Source: Verrucomicrobiota bacterium (GTDB taxonomy: Bacteria; Verrucomicrobiota; Verrucomicrobiia; Limisphaerales; UBA11358). From it: a stretch of 10,255 bases of DNA. The DNA lies in the NCBI GenBank assembly GCA_026225155.1, contig JAMFSG010000366.1:1-10255 (forward strand). Direction: 5' to 3'. Position 1 is the first letter of the stretch. Every line of letters begins with the position of its first letter. This document shows positions 1-7,191 of this stretch, piece after piece. Position numbers and translations under genes: made by a program. The notes beneath the pieces are model-generated. The model was not told the origin of the DNA and ran no database searches. It was given only the letters and a program-made list of their open reading frames with translations.

Positions 1-113
1 AGCAATGTGTCAGGGGCGACCAATAGGTATGGTGCGATGAGTTTTTCACGATGGGCGTCACATCCGGCAAAGGTAAAAACCGCCATCGAGATAGTTAGAA
101 GTTTGGATTTCAA
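1..113 (-). CDS. Lipoprotein of unknown function, N-terminal part only
   Basis: An open frame runs from a TTG at 113-111 to the window edge, giving 37 codons without a stop. It starts MKSKLLTIS and continues to a lipobox FAGC with the acceptor cysteine at residue 18, so the product should be lipid-anchored in the envelope. The first ATG (86-84) lies inside the hydrophobic stretch and would remove the charged n-region MKSK, so the TTG is the better start. That TTG is only 2 bases after the tgt stop codon, which suggests co-transcription and perhaps translational coupling. After the cysteine the sequence reads DAHREKLIAPYLLVAPDT, which I cannot assign to a family. Function is unknown because the rest lies outside the window. 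Confidence is moderate that this is a real gene and lower for the exact start. Confidence 0.6.
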   Translation of the reverse strand, partial: MKSKLLTISMAVFTFAGCDAHREKLIAPYLLVAPDTL

Positions 114-115
114 AT

Positions 116-1258
116 TTACCCTTTCGCTTCTTTCCTTCGCTCCGCCAGAATTTTCTGCGACGGTGTGAAATTGGCGATGAAGTCGCGGTAAAATTCGGCA
201 AAGTTTCCGGCGGCGATCGCCGCGCGCACGTCCGCCATCAACTTCACATACATGTGCGTGTTGTGGACGCTTAACATGCGCAGGCCGAGGATTTCATTCG
301 CGCGCAGCAGATGCCGCAGATACGCGCGCGTGAAATGTTTGCACGCAAAACAGTCGCAGCCCTCTTCGATTGGGCCGAAATCAGTTTTGTAAATCGCGCC
401 TTTGATGCCGAGCGCGCCGCGCCGCGTGTAAGCCGTGCCATTGCGCGCGACGCGCGTGGGCAACACGCAATCAAACATATCTATGCCGCGCGCAATCAAT
501 TCGACCATTTGCGCGGGCGTGCCGAGACCCATCGCGTAACGCGCCTTATGCGCGGGCAGATGCGGCTCGGCGAGTTCAATCGCCTTCATCATTTCCGGTT
601 CCGGTTCGCCAACGCTGACGCCGCCGATCGCGTAACCGTCAAATTCCATCGCGACCAAAGCCTTCGCGCATTCCGCGCGCAAGGTCGGATCGGAACTGCC
701 CTGCACGATGCCAAAAACTTTTTGTCCATCCGCACGCGGCTGTTCAAGGCATTCGCGCGCCCAGCGGATGGTGCGTTCGACGGCGAGACGCTGGTCTTTC
801 GCGGGCGCGTCATGCGGCGGACATTCATCAAAAACCATCGCGATGTCCGAGCCGAGCACGCGTTGGATTTCCATGGATTCTTTCGGTCCGATGAACAACA
901 GCGAGCCGTCGAGGTGAGAACGAAATTCCACGCCGTGTGCTTTGACTTTGCGGATTTTGGCGAGGCTGAAAACTTGAAAGCCGCCGCTGTCGGTGAGAAT
1001 CGGTTTGTCCCAATTCATGAACTTGTGCAATCCACCCGCCGCGCGGATCACGTCGAGTCCGGGGCGCAGATTCAGATGGTAAGTATTGCCGAGAATGATC
1101 TGCGTGCCCATCTCGTTCAGTTCGCGCGGGTCAAGCGCCTTGACGCTGGCCTGCGTGCCGACGGACATGAACACGGGCGTATCCACGACGCCATGCGTAG
1201 TGGTCAATTTTCCCAAACGCGCTTTGGTTGTCGTGTCGGTTTTGAGGAGTTCAAACAT
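116..1258 (-). CDS. tgt: Queuine/preQ1 tRNA-guanine ribosyltransferase (TGT)
   Basis: This cytoplasmic enzyme exchanges guanine-34 in the wobble position of tRNA-Asp, -Asn, -His and -Tyr for the queuosine precursor preQ1. The 380-residue length is normal for bacterial TGT. All family landmarks are visible: the substrate-pocket motif LTDSGGFQVFSL with putative catalytic Asp90, GGVSVGE at 212-218, the second catalytic aspartate Asp263 in MFDCVLPTR, and a zinc site made of Cys301, Cys303, Cys306 (CDCFAC) and His332 (SVHN). The ATG at 1258 gives the expected N-terminus (MFELLKTD), with no Shine-Dalgarno in front of it. It sits 45 bases after the TPR-PDZ gene and 2 bases before a lipoprotein gene on the same strand. 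No other queuosine genes (queA, queC-F) or yajC, its frequent partner, are in the window. Identity is essentially certain. Confidence 0.98.
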   Translation of the reverse strand: MFELLKTDTTTKARLGKLTTTHGVVDTPVFMSVGTQASVKALDPRELNEMGTQIILGNTYHLNLRPGLDVIRAAGGLHKFMNWDKPILTDSGGFQVFSLAKIRKVKAHGVEFRSHLDGSLLFIGPKESMEIQRVLGSDIAMVFDECPPHDAPAKDQRLAVERTIRWARECLEQPRADGQKVFGIVQGSSDPTLRAECAKALVAMEFDGYAIGGVSVGEPEPEMMKAIELAEPHLPAHKARYAMGLGTPAQMVELIARGIDMFDCVLPTRVARNGTAYTRRGALGIKGAIYKTDFGPIEEGCDCFACKHFTRAYLRHLLRANEILGLRMLSVHNTHMYVKLMADVRAAIAAGNFAEFYRDFIANFTPSQKILAERRKEAKG

Positions 1259-1303
1259 CGCGCGAAGGATAAATTAAATCCAGCGCGATTGAAGATGAAA
1301 TTT

Positions 1304-3688
1304 TTAGCGGGGAATATAATCACCAAAGTCCCCGCCAAAACGACGGTTAGGCGGACTGGTTTTTATTTCGTGATAATCACCATTTTGCCAGACAATTAAA
1401 CTCATTTCCAAATCTGTATTTAATTCCCGACCATATGAATATTGTTTAAAGCCATGCACTCGGATGCCGTCGATAGCAACAATGACATCGCCAACCTTCA
1501 GCCCAGCCGCACTTGCCAAAGCCGTTGCTTCATTAATCAAAACACCGTCGGCTGGTGCGGTTTTAAAATCATTCAAGCTGACTTTTTCAAGTCCGTTGGG
1601 GAAAAAAGCCTGTATGTTTTTTTGCATTTCATCGTCGAATTGAGAATTCCCGGTCTTCTTTTTGTAGCGAAGACAGAATGCTGTAACCGGCCCCGAATCT
1701 TCATAACGTTCTTGAATATTTGAATACCATTGGAAAGCTCCTTTGTAATCACCAGTGGCTTCGAGAAATTCAGCCTTCGCCTGCAATCCGGACGAGGAAT
1801 AAACGTCGCCGGCAGCGTCGGCCACGGCGCGGGCTTTTTCTTTCTGGCCGTGCTTCAAATAATATTTGATGAGCCAGCTGGCAGAGTAAGAGGCCCGCAC
1901 GCTGTCAGGATCCAGCGAGTTTCCTTTTTCAATATAGGATGCTGCTTTGTCATCTTCCTGGTTGATGATGCAATAGTCAGACAATGTGAAATAGGCGGAA
2001 GGATTTATGGCGGCAGCCTGCAACATTAGTTGTTCGTATTTGGTAGGCTGGTTCCTGACCGAGTCGGCTACTCGCTTGATGGCTTCGTAATCATACGATA
2101 ATACTGGTTGAAACAGCGCGGATGCCTCATCATAGGTTGGCTTCTCTTTGTATTTTGTTTTCCAAATGAACCAGCTAATGTCGCTGTCATATGGTGCCAT
2201 CTCGTGGAGTTTACCCAGCAGCGCTTCGGAATCCGGCCGTCTGGTCAAGCTCGGATGATCCAATCGAGGAAGCGGATTATAGGCCGTGCCGGGCGGTGGA
2301 TTGTGCTTGTGCCATTCATTAATATGCGGATTAGGATTGGGCTGGTAGTATTCACTGGGTGAAAACCAGTAGCAGAGATAATTCCAGCATCGTGCGGGCA
2401 CTAACTGCGGCGTGGCGACCGTCACTTTGAATCCATCGTCCACTGATTTATGATACGATTCAACGTCCACACAATTGAACCGGCGAACGAAGGGATATAG
2501 TCGCAGCCCGTTTAACATCTGGTCGCACTTTATGGAAAAAGTTTTGGCGTCTTCCGGCACGCCCCATTTATTTTGCATGAAGTCAAAATTATTTTGAACA
2601 GCGTGGCACAGTTGACGTTGCAAAAATCCAGCCCACAAGCCCCAACCGATGACCCGCACTTCGGGTTTTCCCTCCGCATCGGGGGAAAAACAGCGTTCCG
2701 GCATTTCATTAAGCGCCGCGATCAGTCCGTCTTTGCTCAGTTTTTTCTGATGGGCGGATTGATAGACCGTCGCGATTTCCGAAAATTCCGCCGGCAGGGA
2801 TAACGCCAGCAATTCATGCCCCACGCCCACGGAATAATTGCCTTCATTGGCGATGCGGACGAAATCGGGAATCTGTTTCTGCACATCACTTAATTTACTC
2901 CACGCGATATCAGTATTGGCTGAATGATCGAGAGCGTAAAACCAGTTGATGCATTCAATCTGTGAAAGACCGCCCAATTTTTCCAGCGGACGGTAATCTC
3001 GCGTGTTCCGCGCCTGTAATGCCCGCACCCAACTGGCCACTGCTGGCGCGTTGGTTTTGATATCCGTCAACTTTTCTAGCGCCGCGACTTGATCATTCAT
3101 CAAAGTCAGCGCCATCGCCTCGGCCATCTGACCGTTGATGGCGGATAAATTTCCACCGCTCAAATAACGGGCCATCGCCAGATGCGCTGTGATGCGGCAT
3201 AACGGTGAACGGATCTCATAAAAATCACCCGAATGTTCACGCAGCGTGAATGCGCCCAAAAGAACGGCGGCTTCTTCATGCAAGGCAGCGTTGGAAAAAT
3301 CACTTTCTAAAGCTTGCGATAGTCTTTGATTTTCCTTCTCGATGGCGGTGGCTGTGCCGTCCGTCAGGTTTGCCAGCAACGTGGTATTTGGCGATCCGTT
3401 ATTTTCACCGGCAGACAATCCGATGGCTTGGGATAGCTGCGTCGCCAAGCCGTCATAAACTTCCGGCGACCAGATCGGGCCATTGATATTCAATTTGGTT
3501 TTTAAGCCGTGATGTTGGGCATCCAGATCAATTTCCAATTCATACGTCGGCGCACCAAACGACGAGTCAGGTGTCTCGGTCGCGGAAATGAAAAATTCCT
3601 TTGCCGCGGGCGGATGATGAAACTTGGCGTAATAAATCTGTTCCCCCCAGATCGGCAGCGATGGTTTCGACGATGAACTGGGATTCAT
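1304..3688 (-). CDS. Large TPR-like helical protein with C-terminal PDZ domain
   Basis: A 794-residue protein of unknown function. The C-terminus from about residue 713 is a PDZ domain (VLINEATALASAAGLKVGD, then VIVAIDG), the type that binds C-terminal peptides in envelope proteins. Residues of roughly 565-690 form degenerate TPR-like helix pairs (for example DKAASYIEKGNSLDPDSVRA and QKEKARAVADAAGDVY). The N-terminal 500 residues are mostly helical with a Trp/Tyr/Pro-rich stretch at about 435-480 and match nothing I recognise. There is no protease catalytic domain, so this is not an HtrA or CtpA enzyme; a scaffolding or substrate-binding role is inference. The first in-frame ATG is at 3688, but it has no ribosome binding site and lies just inside another frame that encodes a lipoprotein signal (3689-3809). 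The native protein therefore probably starts at 3809 with a frame change between. If 3688 is the true start the protein would be cytoplasmic. Confidence 0.8.
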   Translation of the reverse strand: MNPSSSSKPSLPIWGEQIYYAKFHHPPAAKEFFISATETPDSSFGAPTYELEIDLDAQHHGLKTKLNINGPIWSPEVYDGLATQLSQAIGLSAGENNGSPNTTLLANLTDGTATAIEKENQRLSQALESDFSNAALHEEAAVLLGAFTLREHSGDFYEIRSPLCRITAHLAMARYLSGGNLSAINGQMAEAMALTLMNDQVAALEKLTDIKTNAPAVASWVRALQARNTRDYRPLEKLGGLSQIECINWFYALDHSANTDIAWSKLSDVQKQIPDFVRIANEGNYSVGVGHELLALSLPAEFSEIATVYQSAHQKKLSKDGLIAALNEMPERCFSPDAEGKPEVRVIGWGLWAGFLQRQLCHAVQNNFDFMQNKWGVPEDAKTFSIKCDQMLNGLRLYPFVRRFNCVDVESYHKSVDDGFKVTVATPQLVPARCWNYLCYWFSPSEYYQPNPNPHINEWHKHNPPPGTAYNPLPRLDHPSLTRRPDSEALLGKLHEMAPYDSDISWFIWKTKYKEKPTYDEASALFQPVLSYDYEAIKRVADSVRNQPTKYEQLMLQAAAINPSAYFTLSDYCIINQEDDKAASYIEKGNSLDPDSVRASYSASWLIKYYLKHGQKEKARAVADAAGDVYSSSGLQAKAEFLEATGDYKGAFQWYSNIQERYEDSGPVTAFCLRYKKKTGNSQFDDEMQKNIQAFFPNGLEKVSLNDFKTAPADGVLINEATALASAAGLKVGDVIVAIDGIRVHGFKQYSYGRELNTDLEMSLIVWQNGDYHEIKTSPPNRRFGGDFGDYIPR

Positions 3689-3809
3689 CCTGAAAATCGG
3701 TTTGAAAGTAACCGGATGGAATTGTTTTAGTAGGTTCGCGGGAGGGCTTGCAACCAGTGAAGTTTAGAACCAAGGCAATAAATAAAATGCCCAAAGTGAT
3801 TTTTTTCAT
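3689..3809 (-). other. Out-of-frame lipoprotein signal peptide upstream of the TPR-PDZ gene
   Basis: From an ATG at 3809-3807 this strand reads MKKITLGILFIALVLNFTGC followed by KPSREPTKTIPSGYFQTDF: a charged n-region, a hydrophobic core, and a cysteine at residue 20 after FTG, which is a type II signal peptide. An AAGG sits 6 bases before the ATG, the only Shine-Dalgarno-like match I found in the window. The frame is offset by one base from the 794-residue body (3809 to 3688 is 121 bases), and past 3688 it only shadows the body in the wrong frame until a stop at 3567. The body frame is open back to a TAA just before 3767 but has no ATG upstream of 3688. Removing one base from either homopolymer, 3725-3728 or 3693-3696, would join signal and body smoothly. 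This may be a sequencing error, a real frameshift mutation, or slippage. The 82 bases between 3810 and the next gene hold nothing I recognise. Confidence 0.6.
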
Positions 3810-3891
3810 AATTCGCCTTATTCTGAAATAACTTGCTTTGATTTCTGCTATCGCACCATCGCCAACCAGCACCATCAATTTCATCAATGTT

Positions 3892-4413
3892 TCAAGCGGA
3901 TAATTCCGCAAACGAAACATCCACAAGCAAGTCGGCAGCGATTTTTTCCAGATCGCGTTTTAGTGCGGCGAGGTCGCAGTTTTCGGGCAGTTGCAATCGC
4001 GCGCTGGCTTTGAAAAGCGTTTCGCCGGACATCGGCGCACTGACAACTTCGCTGGAAAATTCTTCGACATTCACATTCGCACGGGCGAGCGCACTGGTGA
4101 TTTCGCGGACGATGCCCGGTCGGTCGGAACCGACGATTTCAAATTTCGTCTGACGACCTTGGGCGGCGGAAATTTTCGTTTCGTCGGCGCGAACGGTGAC
4201 ATTAAGTCCGGAAATTTTTTGCAACGCGGCGAGCAATGAAGTTTTTTTCTCCGTCGGAATTTTGACGCGCAAGATTCCCGCAAATTCTCCGCCGAGGCGG
4301 CACATGCGGCTTTCGAGCCAGTTACCGCCATGTTCGGCGACGACACGCGCGACGGATTCAACCAGACCAGTGCGGTCGGCACCGATGAGCGTGATGACCA
4401 GCGAAATTTGCAT
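3892..4413 (-). CDS. Two-ACT-domain protein, GcvR-like
   Basis: A 173-residue cytoplasmic protein made of two ACT domains, small-molecule-binding regulatory folds that usually sense amino acids. The first spans about residues 1-75 and opens MQISLVITLIGADRTGLVES; the second spans about 89-170 with the same signature, EIVGSDRPGIVREITSALA. The repeated D-R-[TP]-G followed by a helix is the ACT hallmark and fits the GcvR family, whose E. coli member modulates the glycine-cleavage activator GcvA. No gcv genes or GcvA-type regulator are nearby, so the ligand and target here are unknown. I chose the ATG at 4413 because it starts exactly at the first ACT strand and lies 8 bases after the upstream gene's stop. 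An in-frame ATG at 4449 would overlap that gene by 28 bases and add 12 non-ACT residues. Likely co-transcribed with 4422-4826. Confidence 0.85.
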   Translation of the reverse strand: MQISLVITLIGADRTGLVESVARVVAEHGGNWLESRMCRLGGEFAGILRVKIPTEKKTSLLAALQKISGLNVTVRADETKISAAQGRQTKFEIVGSDRPGIVREITSALARANVNVEEFSSEVVSAPMSGETLFKASARLQLPENCDLAALKRDLEKIAADLLVDVSFAELSA

Positions 4414-4421
4414 CGCAAAAA

Positions 4422-4826
4422 TTACGGCTGGCTGGTGATTTTCTGCCAACTGATGCCTTGAGCGCCCGCGTAGATCGCGAATGCCTTTTCATTTTGGATC
4501 AACACAGCGCGCACGACGCTGGAATTATCCGCGCCGCCAAGTTCCAAAACGCTTTCAGGAATGACACTCATTTTTTTGTGCGCGTAGAGCAGGGCGAACA
4601 CGGCCTGCGCGACGGCGACGAATGGCAATTCTTTATACGCGCCTTCGACGGCGTCCTCGACCGCGTCGGTAAGAAATTCGAGTTGGTCCACGAGGTGCGG
4701 AAATTTTGGCGCGCTGATCTGTGTGAACTCCAGTTTCCATTGCGGCAACTGGCGTAAAACTTTTTCCGCGAGCGCGGGTGTGATGCTGGCGGCCCCGTTG
4801 TTCACAAATTTGACGATTTCTGACAT
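4422..4826 (-). CDS. Small helical protein, weakly YkvA/DUF1232-like
   Basis: A 134-residue protein that I do not firmly recognise. Its middle, about residues 69-110, reads FVAVAQAVFALLYAHKKMSV, then IPESVLELGGADN, then SSVVRAVL. The order of a hydrophobic helix ending in Tyr, then IP, then G-x-D-N and another helix resembles the short DUF1232 (YkvA) motif, in which the usual form is P-I-D-x-I-P-D and G-x-x-D-D. Several key acidic residues are replaced, so the match is weak. There is no signal peptide, and the hydrophobic stretch at 69-81 is too short and broken for a clear membrane segment. The start ATG at 4826 is the natural one. The gene is 8 bases upstream of the ACT-domain gene and first in its block, so any promoter for the block would lie in 4827-4960. 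Function is unknown. Confidence 0.7.
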   Translation of the reverse strand: MSEIVKFVNNGAASITPALAEKVLRQLPQWKLEFTQISAPKFPHLVDQLEFLTDAVEDAVEGAYKELPFVAVAQAVFALLYAHKKMSVIPESVLELGGADNSSVVRAVLIQNEKAFAIYAGAQGISWQKITSQP

Positions 4827-4880
4827 GACGGCAATGTAGAAAAAACCGCCGTCGCGTCAAAGTGAAATTGTGAAGCAAAA

Positions 4881-4951
4881 CGGAACGCCGATCTCCTGAT
4901 TGGCTCGACATTGATTTTTCTCAACTCGCCGATCAGGAGATCGGCGTTCCG
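4881..4951. repeat. BIME-like inverted pair of REP-like palindromic units
   Basis: Two 24-base arms, 4881-4904 and 4928-4951, are inverted repeats with 23 of 24 positions complementary; the exception is a T opposite G, still a G-U pair in RNA. The loop between them is 23 bases. Each arm is itself a small hairpin: GCCGAT at 4887-4892 pairs with ATTGGC at 4899-4904 around CTCCTG, and GCCGAT at 4928-4933 pairs with ATCGGC at 4940-4945 around CAGGAG. Two palindromic units in opposite orientation is the layout of REP/BIME elements, which are usually scattered through intergenic DNA. On the minus strand the folded RNA would be followed by TTTT, so it could also terminate transcription of the oxidoreductase gene ending at 4961. 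Whether it recurs in the genome cannot be seen here. Confidence 0.75.
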
Positions 4952-4960
4952 AAAAAGCCA

Positions 4961-6373
4961 TCACGCGATGCCCACTTGTTTCAACACGCGTTCAAAATCA
5001 TATTCCGGTTTGCGCGCCGCGCGGGAACGCATTTGGTTCGCAGCAGCATCATTCACAAACATTTCCGTCGCCGCATCCCAAGCCAATTTACGTTTCAACT
5101 TCATGCCGATCCACGCGGCGGCGCAGGCTTCGAGACTACGCGCGGATTGTTGGATCGGGGCGATCGGTTGTTTGTTCGCCACAATGCTTTCGAGCCAGTT
5201 GCCGTGATGACTTTTGCTCGGCATCCAGCGAATGGCATTGCCGTCGAGCGGCGAAAGAATTTTTTTATCGCTGGCGCGCAGCGGCGGAAGCATTTGCGCA
5301 TCCGCATCGCCATTAGCAATTTCATCTTCGCTGCGCGTGCAAAAAACCCAGCCTTCATCGCCTTCAAAACGGATGCCGTTCTCAAATTTATTGTCGAGAA
5401 TGAGCCGCACGTTTTTCGGATAAACCATCTCGACGTGATAAGTCGTATGCACCGTCCACGCATCGTGTTGCATGAATTGCGCGTGCGATTCGATCGTCAG
5501 CGGACCACCGAGTTCTTGCGCCATCGCCCACTGCGCGATGTCCACGTGATGCGCGCCCCAATTCGTGATCATGCCGAGGCCGAAATCTTCCGTCGTGATC
5601 CAACCCGGACGGCCTTCCACGTCGTTTTGCGGATGCACGCGCAGTTCCACATAAGGTTGTTCCGGCGCCGAACCGAGCCAGCGCTCGTAATCAAAATCAG
5701 CCGGCACGGGCGTCGGCACAGGCGCGTGGCCGCTGGGTTTATCAAGGCCGACGCCGATTTTAATCGTCTGCAATTGCCCGATGCGACCATTGCGAACCGC
5801 TTCGCTTGCGGCGCGAAAACTTTTCCACGGCCGCTCGGAACGTTGTTGCGAACCGGTTTGCAAAATAATTTTCTTCGCCTCGACAGCCTTGCGCAGACCG
5901 ATCGCCTCGGCGATGGAATACGTCACGGGTTTTTGGACGTAAATATGTTTGCCTGCGATCGCGGCTTCGATGGCGATCAGCGCGTGCGAATGATCCGGCA
6001 CGGTGATGATGACGGCGTCAATTTCCGGCGCCGCGAGAATGTCGTGATAATCATGAAACGTTTTTACGTTCACATCCGTCTCGCTGCGGCTGCGATAATA
6101 ATCTTCCACCATCTGCTTGCCAGCGACGACGCGTTTGGTATCCAGATCGCAAACGGCAACAACGCGCGCGAGCGGCTGCGTCATGACATTTCCCAAATCG
6201 CTGCGGCCCATGCGTCCGCAGCCGATTTGCGCGACTTGGATTTTTTTCGACGGCGTGTCTGCACCAAAAAGTTTTGCCGGAATTAGGTTCGGCAAAATCA
6301 CGAGACCAATACTGCTGCCAAACGTAGTTTTTAGAAAACTACGACGCGAATGAATTTTGGTTTTCGGATTCAA
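4961..6373 (-). CDS. Tat-exported Gfo/Idh/MocA family oxidoreductase (QKP type)
   Basis: A 470-residue NAD(P)-dependent sugar dehydrogenase-like protein. The N-terminus is a twin-arginine signal with the exact consensus SRRSFLK at residues 9-15, then a hydrophobic stretch to about 37, so it should be exported folded with its cofactor. The Rossmann domain follows: VAQIGCGRMG with glycines at 51, 53 and 56, VAVCDLD, and VPDHSHA. The catalytic motif normally written EKP is QKP here (147-149), with Lys148 kept. The C-terminal substrate domain carries NWGAHHVDIAQW (271-282), supplying the family's His and Asp. I chose the TTG at 6373 because it puts the RR motif 9 residues in. The frame is open upstream to 6559 but that extension has no signal character and lies inside the DUF1080 gene. 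The TTG overlaps the TGA of that gene (TTGA), implying coupled translation. In context it probably oxidises or reduces at C3 of a glycoside; the actual substrate is unknown. Confidence 0.9.
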   Translation of the reverse strand: MNPKTKIHSRRSFLKTTFGSSIGLVILPNLIPAKLFGADTPSKKIQVAQIGCGRMGRSDLGNVMTQPLARVVAVCDLDTKRVVAGKQMVEDYYRSRSETDVNVKTFHDYHDILAAPEIDAVIITVPDHSHALIAIEAAIAGKHIYVQKPVTYSIAEAIGLRKAVEAKKIILQTGSQQRSERPWKSFRAASEAVRNGRIGQLQTIKIGVGLDKPSGHAPVPTPVPADFDYERWLGSAPEQPYVELRVHPQNDVEGRPGWITTEDFGLGMITNWGAHHVDIAQWAMAQELGGPLTIESHAQFMQHDAWTVHTTYHVEMVYPKNVRLILDNKFENGIRFEGDEGWVFCTRSEDEIANGDADAQMLPPLRASDKKILSPLDGNAIRWMPSKSHHGNWLESIVANKQPIAPIQQSARSLEACAAAWIGMKLKRKLAWDAATEMFVNDAAANQMRSRAARKPEYDFERVLKQVGIA

Positions 6374-7191
6374 TTCGCGGGAAGAATTCGGATTTTGACG
6401 TTTTGGAAAGAAACTTCGCTGCCATGTTCCTGCAATAAAATGTGGCCGTCCGGCCATTCGCCGAAATTTGGAATGTTTTTGAATTTGCTCAACGCGACGG
6501 CTTGACGGAATTCGCCCGAGCCGCGATCGAAGGCGATTAGTTTTTCGCCATTCAACCAAAACTCAACGTGTTTGCCTTGCGATAAAATCCGCGCGTGATT
6601 CCATTCGCCCGTGGGATTCACTTTTTTATTTTCCGGCGCGGGAATCAGATCGTAAAGCGAACCCAATTTGCGGTCGCCGTTGCGGCCAAGTTTCGCATCG
6701 GGATGATTTGCGTCGTCGAGAATTTGATATTCCATGCCGATCGCGGAACCGGTGCCGGTCGGTTTGCCGGTGACTTTATCCACCGGCGAAATGTTCGGCT
6801 GCACGAAAATTTTGATGCCACTGTTACAACCGAACGTCGTTTTGAAATCGGCGGTGAGTTCAAAATTGGAATAGCGTTCGCGCGTGATGATGTCGCCGCC
6901 GGCTTGCGATTCCGCCTCGCCATGCGCGAAACCGGCATCAACGGTCAACACGCCGTTCGTGATGCTCCAGCTTTTCGTCGGAAATTCATCGGACTTCGGA
7001 CTGCGCCAGCCGTCGGTCGTTTGGCCATCCCACAATAATTTCCAGCCATCGGCTTTTTCTTTGGCCGTCAAAGTATTCGGCGCGGCGCTGGATTTTTTGC
7101 AGCAAGTCGAACACGAAGTTGTCAGCAACGTGAAAAGTCCGAGAACGGCGAGCGCGAAAATTATCGGACGAAAGGTGATTTTGGATTTCAT
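6370..7191 (-). CDS. DUF1080 / 3-keto-disaccharide hydrolase family lipoprotein
   Basis: A 273-residue protein with a lipoprotein signal (MKSKITFRPIIFALAVLGLF, then TLLTTSC with Cys27), followed by a complete DUF1080 domain of concanavalin-like beta-sandwich fold. Visible family motifs in order: GWKLLWDG (49-56), DGW, SWSITNGVL, the NSGI motif (123-126), EYQILDD (154-160), GSLYDL (177-182), GEWN (195-198), FWLNG (211-215) and the closing strand GHILLQEHGSEVSFQNVKIR. Family members cleave 3-keto-glycosides, in which oxidation at C3 has made the glycosidic bond labile. The ATG at 7191 gives a textbook signal peptide; the frame continues to 7404 without signal character and into the neighbouring divergent gene, so that extension is rejected. 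It is first in a leftward pair, with its stop overlapping the start of the dehydrogenase at 6373. The dehydrogenase neighbours on both sides support a role as the cleavage step after C3 oxidation. The glycoside is unknown. Confidence 0.92.
   Translation of the reverse strand: MKSKITFRPIIFALAVLGLFTLLTTSCSTCCKKSSAAPNTLTAKEKADGWKLLWDGQTTDGWRSPKSDEFPTKSWSITNGVLTVDAGFAHGEAESQAGGDIITRERYSNFELTADFKTTFGCNSGIKIFVQPNISPVDKVTGKPTGTGSAIGMEYQILDDANHPDAKLGRNGDRKLGSLYDLIPAPENKKVNPTGEWNHARILSQGKHVEFWLNGEKLIAFDRGSGEFRQAVALSKFKNIPNFGEWPDGHILLQEHGSEVSFQNVKIRILPAN

Noticed and set aside
311..1399. Long plus-strand open frame of 362 codons opposite tgt
   Set aside because: It lies almost wholly antisense to a certain gene, its product is Arg/Ala/His-rich with no recognisable motif, and G/C-biased third positions easily keep the opposite frame open.
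4414..4449. Earlier ATG for the ACT-domain protein
   Set aside because: It overlaps the upstream gene and adds 12 residues before the conserved first strand.
4976..6286. Plus-strand open frame of 436 codons opposite the Tat dehydrogenase
   Set aside because: Antisense shadow: the composition is Arg/His/Phe-rich and no domain is seen, whereas the minus strand shows clear Gfo/Idh/MocA motifs.
6374..6559. N-terminal extension of the Tat dehydrogenase up to 6559
   Set aside because: The extension is out-of-frame coding sequence of the DUF1080 gene and would bury the RR signal 70 residues in.
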